Positions 1 to 6,467 of a stretch of DNA of 13,568 bases are shown in pieces (the stretch's first letter is position 1; every line of letters starts with the position of its first letter). A program made the position numbers and the translations under genes. Under the pieces are notes generated by a model that worked only from the letters and a program-made list of their open reading frames with translations, did no database searches and was not told the DNA's origin. The stretch is from JACKOD01 sp041591635 (GTDB lineage: Bacteria; Pseudomonadota; Gammaproteobacteria; Pseudomonadales; Oleiphilaceae), in NCBI GenBank assembly GCA_041591635.1, contig JBFHRO010000079.1, positions 1-13,568 on the forward strand. The letters are read 5' to 3'.

Positions 1-1
1 A

Positions 2-778
2 AACAAGACCGTGAGTTTCAGCCTGTCGGGTTCTCCGGGTGGTACCTTGTTGCCGGCCACGGCGATTACTGATTCGGCCGGTGTGGCTTCGACCATCTTT
101 ACCGCTAGTGCGACCACTGCGAAAGAAGGCGTCACCATCACCGCCAGCGTTCCGGCTGACAGCGCCAGTGGTACCACCAAGCTGACGGTAGGAGAGCGGG
201 CACTGTTCTTCCGTTTTGGTACCGGCAACAAGATTCTCACACCGACAGAACAAACCTATAAGAAAGAGTTTGCCGTGTTGGTGACCGACTCCTCTGCCAA
301 CCCTGTGGCTAACAGAAAGGTCTATGTGTCTGCGGTACCGGCCGAAAACAACCCCAGCGACACTATTTCCGCTTATCGACAAGGGGTATGGTGCAAATTC
401 TTCAAGGACACCTCGTTTGTTGCCTGGGGGCCTGTCTCCGGCGGCAGCTTTGAAAACGAGGATGTGAACCTCAACGGTATGCTTGATTCAGGCGAAGATG
501 CGAATAATGACAAATCCCTGACGCCAGGTAACGTCGCCAGCGTTGATCAGGAGATCACTACCGGTGCTGATGGTTCTGCCACCTTTGGTGTGACTTATCC
601 ACGTAATTATGCGCCTTGGGTGACATTGAATCTGACAGTCAGTGGTTCTGCTGACGGAACCGAGGGCAGGGCAACCCAGTACTATACTCTGGGTTACGCG
701 GCGGAAGATGTTACCAACGAGAACTCACCCCCGCCAGCCAACCCCTTTGGAGCGGGCACTGCGGTGTGCAGCAATTAA
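2..778 (+). CDS. Ig-like (Big_1/invasin-type) surface protein, 3' end only
   Basis: The reading frame is open from the window edge to a TAA at 776-778, so only the C-terminal ~258 residues are visible and the true start lies upstream. The first ~60 residues have the pattern of a bacterial Ig-like Big_1 domain (VSFSLSG...G.L....ITDSAGVASTIFTAS...G.VTITASV). A second beta-rich region follows, with AVLVTDSSANPVANRKVYV and a later TGADGSATFGVTYP, suggesting a second, interrupted Ig-like fold. Codons at 461-496 encode DVNLNGMLDSGE, a good 12-residue EF-hand-type calcium loop, followed by a looser second loop. Two cysteines are present, one mid-way (GVWCKFF) and one three residues from the end, which could form a disulfide in the envelope. 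No C-terminal barrel, sorting signal or anchor is seen, so any anchor (for example a lipobox) would be N-terminal and outside the window. Adhesion or surface architecture is inferred from the family. The gene is convergent with priA. Confidence 0.75.
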   Translation, partial: NKTVSFSLSGSPGGTLLPATAITDSAGVASTIFTASATTAKEGVTITASVPADSASGTTKLTVGERALFFRFGTGNKILTPTEQTYKKEFAVLVTDSSANPVANRKVYVSAVPAENNPSDTISAYRQGVWCKFFKDTSFVAWGPVSGGSFENEDVNLNGMLDSGEDANNDKSLTPGNVASVDQEITTGADGSATFGVTYPRNYAPWVTLNLTVSGSADGTEGRATQYYTLGYAAEDVTNENSPPPANPFGAGTAVCSN

Positions 779-797
779 CTATAGGTTTCAATTAAAC

Positions 798-830
798 AAA
801 AAATCCCGTCTTTACGATGGGATTTTTTTT
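798..830. terminator. Symmetric intrinsic terminator between Ig-like gene and priA
   Basis: Six A residues and ATCCCGTC (803-810) face GATGGGAT (816-823) and a run of eight T. The stem of eight pairs includes one G-T wobble and extends into A-T pairs, with a 5-nt loop. It lies 20 nt after the Ig-like gene's stop and 18 nt beyond the priA stop on the other strand. Because the A-run and T-run flank the stem symmetrically, it should work for both convergent genes. Confidence 0.85.
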
Positions 831-847
831 GTCTTGCGTTTGATGAA

Positions 848-3091
848 TCAATTGCTTACCGGGTCAACGTCAACAATGATGCGCGTATCCGAGGCAGGTT
901 GCTGGGTCAGGAGGTGTTCCAGCGAGAGGCAAAGCGCCTGCTGGGCGGCCCGGGTAGGGCAGGTAATGGCTAAATACTTCTGATAGACGCCTGCCTTTCT
1001 TGCCAAGGGGGCATCAATGGGTCCGACACACTGATTGGCGCTGGAAGGCGAGGAGGCAAAGAGCGCCTCTTTGAGCAGGTTCAGGCGCACCAGCACCTGT
1101 TTCTCATTTTTGCTTTCACCCAAAAGATGAATGCCAAATGTTGCGGGCGGCAGATGAAAGGTCTTTCGTTCTTCCAGCAGGTACTGACTCATGGCTTCGT
1201 AGTTCTGTTGGCAAACGAGCTGGAGCAGCGGGTGGTCGCCGTGACAGGTTTGAATAATGACTTCGCCAGAATGCTCTGCCCGGCCGGCGCGACCGGCGAC
1301 CTGGGTCAGGAGCTGGGCGGTGTGCTCGGTGGCACGAAAGTCCACGCTGAATAACCCGCCATCGGCATTGAGTACGGCCACCAGTGTGACCAACGGAAAG
1401 TTGTGGCCCTTGGCCAACATCTGGGTGCCGACCAGAATGCAGGGTAAATCCTGGCCAATCTGGCGCAGGATTTCCTGCATGTCGCTTTTGTTGCGGGTGC
1501 TGTCCCGGTCAATGCGAATCACAGGGTAGTCCGGAAAAATGCCTTGCAGAACTTTCTCGGTTTGCTCTGTTCCTGTGCCCAGAGGGGCGATGTTTTGACT
1601 GGCACAGCTTTCGCACTGTCGCCCTGGCGGCTTGTGAAAGTTGCAATGGTGGCAACGCAAGCTCAGCGGCTGGGTGTGCAGGGCGAGGCGCGCATCGCAG
1701 TGAGGACACTCGGCCAGCCAGCCGCAATCGTGGCACATGAGCACTGGCGCATAGCCGCGCCGGTTTATGAACACCAAAACCTGCTTTTTGGCCTCCAGAT
1801 GCTCGTGGATTCGGGTAATCAGCGGACGAGACAGGCCTCCTGTGAGCGGGCGGCTGCGGATATCCAGTAACTGTATCCGTGGTAACTCGCTGCCCTTTGG
1901 ACGATGTTTGAGTTTGAGCCAGGTGTAGCGGTGGTTGATGGCGTTGTAGCGTGATTCCAGAGAGGGTGTTGCGGAGCCGAGAATGATCGGAATGCCGGCC
2001 TTGTACGCACGCATTACGCCAACGTCGCGCGCGTGGTAGCGAAAGCCGTCTTGCTGCTTGTAGGCGCTGTCATGCTCTTCGTCAACGATGATGCAGCCAA
2101 GATTTTTAAAGGGCGTGAAGATGGCGGAGCGGGTGCCAATGATGACCTTGGCAACGCCTTGTCGGGCCAGCTCCCAGGCGTTCAGGCGCTCGTTGTCATT
2201 CAGTGTTGAATGCAGCAGGCCGATAGGGCAGTGAAGTTGCTCCTGAAAGCGTCGCAATGTTTGAGGTGTCAGATTGATTTCGGGAATCAGTATCAGGGCC
2301 TGGCGGCCGCGAGCCAAAACCGCCTTGATGACGTGCAGATAGACTTCGGTTTTGCCACTGCCCGTGATGCCGTCCAGCAGGGTCGTTTGGTAGGTATCGA
2401 GATGCTCGATAATCTGCTGTGCCGCCTGGGCCTGCTCCGTGCTAAGGATAACGGCACGCCGGTTGGCTTCGCGTCGCTCGCTGTGGGCGGTGAGCACATC
2501 GAGCTGCTCTTCCTCTATCAGGCCCTTGTCGCGCAAGCTGTTGAGCTGCGCCGAAGTGAAGCCCAGTGCGCGAATGCTGCTGGTCCAGGTGCCCTCGGGT
2601 TGTGAGGCAATCAGTGCCAGAAGGTCGCGCTGGCGGTGGGCGTTTTTCGGCAGGCTTTCAGGGGATGAATGGGCGGCTGAGGTTGCCAGATGCCAGCGCG
2701 TTTCATGAATCCATGTGACAGGGGCGCCCTTGCGCAGGCTGGCAGGCATGAAGTGGGCAACGACTTCGCCTATCGGATGCACATAGTGTTTGCTGCACCA
2801 GTAAGCCAGTTCCAGCATTGGCGGCGCTATAACAGGCGTTACATCAAGAATGGCGCGCAGCGCCTTGAGCTTGCTTTGAGGCAGTGTGCTTTCCTGCTTT
2901 AGTCTGATGATTACCCCGGTCGTTTCGCGGTGGCCAAAGATAGCGGATACCCGCTGGCCGGGTTGTGGTGCAAACAGGCATTCATCGGGTGCCAGGTAGT
3001 CAAAAGTCCGATACAGCGGAACGAAAAAGGCAACCTCGATAATCAGTTCGGATGCGTCTGGCATGGGGTTGTATTCTTTTGTTGGTGGCAT
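848..3091 (-). CDS. priA: Primosomal protein N' (replication restart helicase PriA)
   Basis: PriA is the superfamily 2 3'-to-5' DNA helicase that recognises stalled or collapsed forks and loads the primosome and replicative helicase. The N-terminal fork-binding region begins VAFFVPLYRTFDYL. Walker A GITGSGKT is at residues 241-248 and the DEEH box at 337-340. Eight zinc-binding cysteines (453, 456, 462, 465, 480, 483, 493, 496) occupy the usual insertion, followed by GTEQ, GTQMLAKGH and QVAGRAGR motifs. The C-terminus ends DVDPVSN, close to the E. coli ending as I recall it. At 747 residues it is full length (E. coli ~732). The start is uncertain. The ATG at 3091 has no close Shine-Dalgarno; a second in-frame ATG at 3064 (MPDASELII) gives 738 residues and fits the family N-terminus better. 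The only strong AGGAG (3114-3110) is 18 nt before the first ATG. Divergence from rpmE is the classical arrangement; argS, which I recall on the far side in Pseudomonas, is not there. Confidence 0.97.
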   Translation of the reverse strand: MPPTKEYNPMPDASELIIEVAFFVPLYRTFDYLAPDECLFAPQPGQRVSAIFGHRETTGVIIRLKQESTLPQSKLKALRAILDVTPVIAPPMLELAYWCSKHYVHPIGEVVAHFMPASLRKGAPVTWIHETRWHLATSAAHSSPESLPKNAHRQRDLLALIASQPEGTWTSSIRALGFTSAQLNSLRDKGLIEEEQLDVLTAHSERREANRRAVILSTEQAQAAQQIIEHLDTYQTTLLDGITGSGKTEVYLHVIKAVLARGRQALILIPEINLTPQTLRRFQEQLHCPIGLLHSTLNDNERLNAWELARQGVAKVIIGTRSAIFTPFKNLGCIIVDEEHDSAYKQQDGFRYHARDVGVMRAYKAGIPIILGSATPSLESRYNAINHRYTWLKLKHRPKGSELPRIQLLDIRSRPLTGGLSRPLITRIHEHLEAKKQVLVFINRRGYAPVLMCHDCGWLAECPHCDARLALHTQPLSLRCHHCNFHKPPGRQCESCASQNIAPLGTGTEQTEKVLQGIFPDYPVIRIDRDSTRNKSDMQEILRQIGQDLPCILVGTQMLAKGHNFPLVTLVAVLNADGGLFSVDFRATEHTAQLLTQVAGRAGRAEHSGEVIIQTCHGDHPLLQLVCQQNYEAMSQYLLEERKTFHLPPATFGIHLLGESKNEKQVLVRLNLLKEALFASSPSSANQCVGPIDAPLARKAGVYQKYLAITCPTRAAQQALCLSLEHLLTQQPASDTRIIVDVDPVSN

Positions 3092-3109
3092 TTGCTTGCC
3101 AATGACCGG

Positions 3110-3132
3110 CTCCTGATATTTCTGGTATCAGG
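3110..3132 (-). promoter_or_regulatory. Inverted repeat overlapping a Shine-Dalgarno upstream of priA
   Basis: Read on the minus strand, CCTGATA (3132-3126) and TATCAGG (3118-3112) form a perfect 7-bp inverted repeat with a 7-nt loop. Its 3' arm shares bases with AGGAG (3114-3110), the best ribosome-binding sequence ahead of priA. It could act as an RNA hairpin that hides the binding site or as a DNA operator. AGGAG lies 6 nt before an in-frame ATT codon (3103-3101), four codons upstream of the first ATG. That spacing would suit a rare ATT start, but this is speculative. Confidence 0.4.
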
Positions 3133-3176
3133 GGGCGGCGAATAGAGGCGCACAGCCTGTCTGATCACGTCGCGGC

Positions 3177-3204
3177 TTGCTATCCGTCGAGATTTTGATA
3201 AGAT
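3177..3204 (+). promoter_or_regulatory. Candidate sigma-70 promoter for rpmE
   Basis: TTGCTA (3177-3182; 4 of 6 to TTGACA) and TAAGAT (3199-3204; 4 of 6 to TATAAT) are separated by 16 nt, about 115 nt upstream of rpmE. The match is modest, and an overlapping GATAAG at 3197-3202 is an equally good -10. This is the most promoter-like stretch in the priA/rpmE gap. Confidence 0.35.
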
Positions 3205-3319
3205 TCCCGCCCTGCTTGCTGGTTTGTTGATCAGGCAGTCAATCAATGGCATTTATCATGCAACGAAATGCGGTGCTCGGCAACCGATCGAGTGGCGGCA
3301 TCTTCACTACGAGGTTCTT
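3205..3319 (+). promoter_or_regulatory. rpmE 5' leader, possible L31 autoregulatory RNA
   Basis: About 115 nt separate the candidate promoter from the rpmE start. An imperfect stem-loop can be drawn at 3269-3300: outer TGC/GCA and inner CTCG (3276-3279) with CGAG (3289-3292), joined by G-T wobbles. It ends ~10 nt before the Shine-Dalgarno (3311-3314). A weaker TTGAT/ATCAA pair lies at 3227-3246. Autogenous control of rpmE by L31 through the 5' UTR is known in E. coli and relatives. Whether this leader matches that RNA is an inference I could not test. Confidence 0.3.
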
Positions 3320-3538
3320 ATGAAAGAAGGTATTCACCCCAAGTATGTTGAAATAACCGCCACCTGCAGCTGCGGTAACCAGATCAAAACCCGCTCTACT
3401 GTCGGGCGCAATCTTAACCTGGACGTTTGCTCCTCTTGCCATCCGTTTTATACCGGTAAGCAGAAAGTGGCTGATGTCGGTGGCCGTGTAGACAAGTTCA
3501 AGAAGCGTTTTGGTGCCCGCATGGGTGCAAAAGGCTGA
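3320..3538 (+). CDS. rpmE: 50S ribosomal protein L31, zinc-binding (C+) form
   Basis: This is a 72-residue protein starting MKEGIHPKYVEI, the standard L31 N-terminus; E. coli L31 has 70 residues. Cysteines 16, 18, 37 and 40 form the zinc-binding set of the C+ paralogue (CSC...CSSC), and HPFYTGKQ follows as expected. L31 sits at the central protuberance and bridges the 50S and 30S subunits. The open frame continues upstream to 3224, but the ATG at 3320 is chosen because it gives the family length and has GAGG at 3311-3314, 5 nt upstream. As a C+ form it would not be expected to be under Zur control; autoregulation through the leader is more likely. The gene is divergent from priA and followed by a nuclease gene. 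Confidence 0.97.
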   Translation: MKEGIHPKYVEITATCSCGNQIKTRSTVGRNLNLDVCSSCHPFYTGKQKVADVGGRVDKFKKRFGARMGAKG

Positions 3539-3608
3539 TTCGGGTTTGAATGGCGGGCTTCAATGGCTCAAGTATATTGAAGTCGCCGCTGAAGTAACAT
3601 GGGTATGA

Positions 3609-4466
3609 ATGATGACGGTTACGTTGAATTCAGCCAGCGTGCTTCACAAGAAGGCGTCCTTGAGGGGCGCCTTTTTTTGTGCGTGGCTTGTGGGGCTGGC
3701 CTGGCTGGGAAATGTCGGTATCGCCTTGGCAGATGCCTGCTTACCTGCGTTAGCGACAGAAAAGGTGAGCGTCAAAAAGATCTACGACGGCGACACGCTT
3801 TTGTTGGTCGATGGACGCAAGGTGCGCCTGCTGGGCGTCAATACGCCGGAAACCGGCAAAAAGGGACAGCCCTCTGAACCGCTTGCCGAGGAGGCGCTGG
3901 CCTTTGCCAGGCGATTTGTGGTCCAGGCAAAGCAGATTTCCCTGCTGCTGGAACGGGAGCGTGCCGACAGGTATGGGCGCGCATTGGCCCATGTGGTGGA
4001 TGAGCATGGCGTCAGTCTTGAAAAATCGCTGATCGAGCGGGGGCTGGGGTTTGCGGTGACCTTTCCGCCCAACCTTGCCCTGCGCCAGTGTTTTCAAGCC
4101 GCAGAAGCGGTGGCACGGCAGGGCAAGCGGGGGGTTTGGGATCATTCCTACTACGAGCCCCGCGCCTCGCTGGCGGTGACAGACAGCGATACCGGTTTTC
4201 GGCGGGTGCGCGGACGGGTGGAAAAAGTGTCGATGCGTGAGGGGAAAACCTGGTGGGTGGTGCTTGAGGGTCGCGTAGCCCTGAAGATCGACAAGGCCCA
4301 TCACGACTACTTCGACGCCAGGACTGTCAGGAGCCTTTACGGCAAAACCCTGGAGGCCAAAGGCTGGCTCACCAAGCGTAAGCTGACCGAGTCGCAGAAA
4401 AAGAAGGGCGACAAATCCTTCGTGATGGCGGTGATGCATCCGGACATGATTATTACCGGTTTGTAA
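3609..4466 (+). CDS. Secreted thermonuclease (SNase-like, TNase family)
   Basis: The predicted 285-residue protein has a signal peptide (basic residues 14-19, hydrophobic core ~20-40, likely cleavage after ALA at 39-41) and an SNase/OB-fold domain at about residues 52-180. Landmarks of staphylococcal nuclease are visible: YDGDT with D60 and D62, R73 in VRLLGV, E81 in NTPET, and R124 in DRYGRALAHV. The position matching the calcium ligand Asp40 is Asn78 (GVNTPET). A C-terminal extension (~195-285) with RRVRGRVEKVS...WWVVLEGRVAL...GKTLEAKGWL resembles a second small OB-like domain. The likely role is hydrolysis of DNA or RNA in the periplasm or outside the cell. The start is the first of two adjacent ATG codons; the next in-frame start codon would remove most of the signal peptide. 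The rpmE-nuclease-maeB order is what I recall from Pseudomonas. A terminator-like hairpin sits inside codons 15-24. Confidence 0.9.
   Translation: MMTVTLNSASVLHKKASLRGAFFCAWLVGLAWLGNVGIALADACLPALATEKVSVKKIYDGDTLLLVDGRKVRLLGVNTPETGKKGQPSEPLAEEALAFARRFVVQAKQISLLLERERADRYGRALAHVVDEHGVSLEKSLIERGLGFAVTFPPNLALRQCFQAAEAVARQGKRGVWDHSYYEPRASLAVTDSDTGFRRVRGRVEKVSMREGKTWWVVLEGRVALKIDKAHHDYFDARTVRSLYGKTLEAKGWLTKRKLTESQKKKGDKSFVMAVMHPDMIITGL
3651..3678 (+). terminator. Intrinsic-terminator-like hairpin inside the nuclease 5' coding region
   Basis: AAGGCGTCC (3651-3659) pairs with GGGCGCCTT (3665-3673), with one T-G wobble, a closing T-G pair and a 3-nt loop. Seven T follow at 3672-3678. This has the form of a factor-independent terminator and is the first one after rpmE (stop at 3538). 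It lies 42 nt into the nuclease gene, where it encodes KASLRGAFF of the signal peptide. It may end most rpmE transcripts and limit nuclease expression. Confidence 0.6.
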
Positions 4467-4485
4467 TTTCCACCAGGAGGCTGGC

Positions 4486-4514
4486 TTGTCTGCCGGGCGG
4501 AAACGCGCAATAAT
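4486..4514 (+). promoter_or_regulatory. Candidate sigma-70 promoter for maeB
   Basis: TTGTCT (4486-4491; 4 of 6) and AATAAT (4509-4514; 5 of 6) are spaced by 17 nt, in the gap between the nuclease stop and the malic enzyme gene. The predicted transcript start near 4521 would leave an ~85-nt leader. This is the best-scoring promoter I can see in the window by eye. Confidence 0.5.
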
Positions 4515-4535
4515 TGCCCGCTATTTCGAACAAGG

Positions 4536-4578
4536 CTCCTGTTTCGGCAGGAGGGACATGCCGGTTCCGGTAGCCGGC
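4536..4578 (+). promoter_or_regulatory. Two consecutive stem-loops in the maeB leader
   Basis: CTCCTG (4536-4541) and CAGGAG (4548-4553) form a perfect 6-bp stem with a 6-nt loop. GCCGG (4560-4564) and CCGGC (4574-4578) form a 5-bp stem with a 9-nt loop. Both lie between the candidate promoter and the ribosome-binding site. There is no T-run, so they are not a terminator; they could stabilise the messenger or be protein-binding sites. Confidence 0.35.
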
Positions 4579-4606
4579 TAATCAACATCAATACGGAAGC
4601 ACTGTA

Positions 4607-5872
4607 ATGTCACAAGATTTGAAGCAAGCTGCGCTTGAGTATCATGAGAATCCCCGTCCTGGAAAAATCTCGGTAGAAATTTCCAAGCCAACCCAAACCG
4701 CCCGTGATTTGGCCCTTGCTTACAGCCCTGGCGTTGCAGAGCCTGTGCGTGAAATTGCTAAAGATCCTGAAAACGCCTATCGCTACACGGCCAAAGGCAA
4801 TCTGGTGGCGGTGATTTCAGACGGTACCGCGATTTTGGGTCTGGGCAATCTGGGCCCCTTGGCCTCCAAGCCGGTCATGGAAGGCAAGGGCGTGCTCTTC
4901 AAGCGCTTTGCCGGTATTGATGTGTTTGACATTGAAGTGAATTCAGAAAGCCCGCAGGCATTTATCGATACGGTGACCCGTATCGCCGATACCTTTGGCG
5001 GTATCAACCTCGAAGATATCAAGGCGCCTGAATGTTTTGAAATCGAGCGGGTGTTGATCGACCAGTGCAATATTCCGGTGTTTCATGACGATCAGCACGG
5101 TACAGCAATCGTGACGGCTGCCGGTATGCTCAACGCGCTGGAGCTTCAGGGCAAAAGTATCGAAACGGCCAAGATCGTTTGTCTGGGTGCGGGTGCCGCC
5201 GCGGTTGCCTGTATGAAACTGCTGATCAGCTGTGGCGCCAAGAGCGAGAATATCTACATGCTGGATCGCCAGGGCGTCATTCATGCCGGACGTACTGACC
5301 TGAACCAGTACAAGGCCATGTTTGCCAACCAGACTGACAAGCGCACCCTGCAAGATGCCTGTGAAGGTGCTGATGTGTTTGTAGGTTTGTCTGGCCCGGA
5401 TCTGATGACGGCCGAGATGCTGAAGTCCATGGCAGCGAACCCGATCGTCTTTGCCTGTTCCAATCCCGATCCGGAAATCAAGCCTGAACTGGCGCTTGCC
5501 ACCCGTGATGATCTGATTATGGCCACAGGGCGTTCGGATTATCCCAACCAGGTGAACAACGTACTGGGCTTCCCCTTTATTTTCCGCGGCGCGCTGGATG
5601 TACGCTCCAAGGTGATCAATGAGGAAATGAAGCTGGCGGCCGTTTACGCTATCCGTGACCTGGCGAAAGAGCCTGTGCCTGCGGAGGTGTGCAAGGCGTA
5701 CAACGTCGACTCTCTGACCTTTGGCAAGGGCTATATCATTCCCAAGCCGCTGGATTCACGCTTGCTGGGCATTGTGTCTGCAGCCGTGGCCAAAGCGGCG
5801 GTGGATACCGGCGTTGCCAAACTGCCGTACCCCGCCCATTACCCGCTCAAGAGCGTAAACGATATCAAGTAA
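4607..5872 (+). CDS. maeB: NAD(P)-dependent malic enzyme, short MaeB type without PTA domain
   Basis: The enzyme oxidatively decarboxylates L-malate to pyruvate and CO2, giving NAD(P)H and linking the TCA cycle to acetyl-CoA supply. Recognisable elements are AYSPGVAEP (Tyr39), the MEGKGVLFK lysine (Lys94), the metal-binding NLEDIKAPECF (Glu136, Asp137), FHDDQHGTA (Asp161, Asp162), the Rossmann LGAGAAAVA (193-201), and CSNPDPE further on. The length is 421 residues. E. coli MaeB (~759) carries an added phosphotransacetylase-like domain that is absent here; single-domain enzymes of this length occur in Pseudomonas. The start is supported by GGAAG 7 nt upstream. The gene has its own candidate promoter and ends at a strong terminator. 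NADP preference is usual for the group but is not proven from sequence alone. Confidence 0.95.
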   Translation: MSQDLKQAALEYHENPRPGKISVEISKPTQTARDLALAYSPGVAEPVREIAKDPENAYRYTAKGNLVAVISDGTAILGLGNLGPLASKPVMEGKGVLFKRFAGIDVFDIEVNSESPQAFIDTVTRIADTFGGINLEDIKAPECFEIERVLIDQCNIPVFHDDQHGTAIVTAAGMLNALELQGKSIETAKIVCLGAGAAAVACMKLLISCGAKSENIYMLDRQGVIHAGRTDLNQYKAMFANQTDKRTLQDACEGADVFVGLSGPDLMTAEMLKSMAANPIVFACSNPDPEIKPELALATRDDLIMATGRSDYPNQVNNVLGFPFIFRGALDVRSKVINEEMKLAAVYAIRDLAKEPVPAEVCKAYNVDSLTFGKGYIIPKPLDSRLLGIVSAAVAKAAVDTGVAKLPYPAHYPLKSVNDIK

Positions 5873-5885
5873 CGCGAACGCGAAA

Positions 5886-5916
5886 TAAAAAACCCAACCT
5901 TGTGTTGGGTTTTTTA
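5886..5916. terminator. Symmetric intrinsic terminator between maeB and trmL
   Basis: AAAAAACCCAA (5887-5897) pairs perfectly with TTGGGTTTTTT (5905-5915). It is extended by one T-A pair outside and a C-G pair inside, leaving a 5-nt loop. It starts 13 nt after the maeB stop and lies 15 nt beyond the trmL stop on the opposite strand, so it should serve both convergent genes. Confidence 0.9.
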
Positions 5917-5930
5917 TTGTCCGCAGGAAT

Positions 5931-6395
5931 CTAGATCCCGCCTTCAAAGTTCCATTGTCGCCATGCCTCGTAAACCACCAGCGCCGCCGTGTTCGACAGA
6001 TTCAGGCTGCGGCTCTGGGGTTGCATGGGAACCCGCAACCAGTGATCCGGCAGGAACTGTTCCCGCACCGCTTGCGGCAGCCCCCGGCTTTCTGGCCCGA
6101 ACACCAGATAGTCCTCCTGGGCGTAGGCTACCTGATGGTAATACCGCTGACCCTTGGTGGTCATGGCGAACATTCGCTGTGGCTTCTGCGTGGCAAGAAA
6201 GCTGGCGAAGTCGCGATGAATGCGCGCATTGGCCCATTCGCGGTAGTCGAGCCCTGCCCGCCGCAGGCGTTTGTCATCCAGCACAAACCCCATGGGTTCA
6301 ATGAGGTGCAACTGGCAGCCGGTGTTGGCGCACAGACGAATGATGTTGCCGGTGTTGGGCGGGATTTCCGGTTCGTACAACACAAGATGCAGCAT
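5931..6395 (-). CDS. trmL: tRNA (cytidine/uridine-34-2'-O)-methyltransferase TrmL
   Basis: TrmL is a SPOUT-class enzyme that uses S-adenosylmethionine to 2'-O-methylate the wobble nucleotide 34 of tRNA-Leu isoacceptors. The 154-residue length fits the family (E. coli 157). All three SPOUT motifs are present: EPEIPPNTGNIIRLCANTG near the N-terminus, FGPESRGLP at 99-107, and a C-terminal knot region at 121-147 with RVPMQPQSRSLNLSNT, which shapes the AdoMet pocket. The short form lacks an extra RNA-binding domain, typical of TrmL as opposed to TrmH. No good Shine-Dalgarno is seen before the ATG; the start is chosen because MLHLVLYEPEIP is the standard N-terminus. It lies 72 nt downstream of the thiolase gene and could be read from it. 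Confidence 0.94.
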   Translation of the reverse strand: MLHLVLYEPEIPPNTGNIIRLCANTGCQLHLIEPMGFVLDDKRLRRAGLDYREWANARIHRDFASFLATQKPQRMFAMTTKGQRYYHQVAYAQEDYLVFGPESRGLPQAVREQFLPDHWLRVPMQPQSRSLNLSNTAALVVYEAWRQWNFEGGI

Positions 6396-6436
6396 GAGAG
6401 GCTCGCGGTTTATCGATAGGGAGGTGTATTCGAGTG

Positions 6437-6460
6437 CGCCCAGGCGCTGTGGCCTGGGCG
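6437..6460 (-). terminator. GC-rich hairpin between thiolase gene and trmL
   Basis: CGCCCAGGC and GCCTGGGCG form a perfect 9-bp stem with a 6-nt loop, starting 7 nt after the thiolase stop (minus strand). No T-run follows, so it is an imperfect intrinsic terminator. It may cause partial termination, a pause, or protection of the thiolase transcript's 3' end, leaving trmL with reduced read-through. Confidence 0.5.
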
Positions 6461-6467
6461 GTCACTG

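Noticed and set aside
3750..4439. A 229-codon open frame on the minus strand
   Set aside because: It is antisense to the nuclease, which has a signal peptide and SNase motifs. The shadow product has no family-like sequence or ribosome-binding site.
5955..6419. A 154-codon plus-strand frame opposite trmL
   Set aside because: The minus-strand product has all SPOUT motifs; the plus-strand frame has none.
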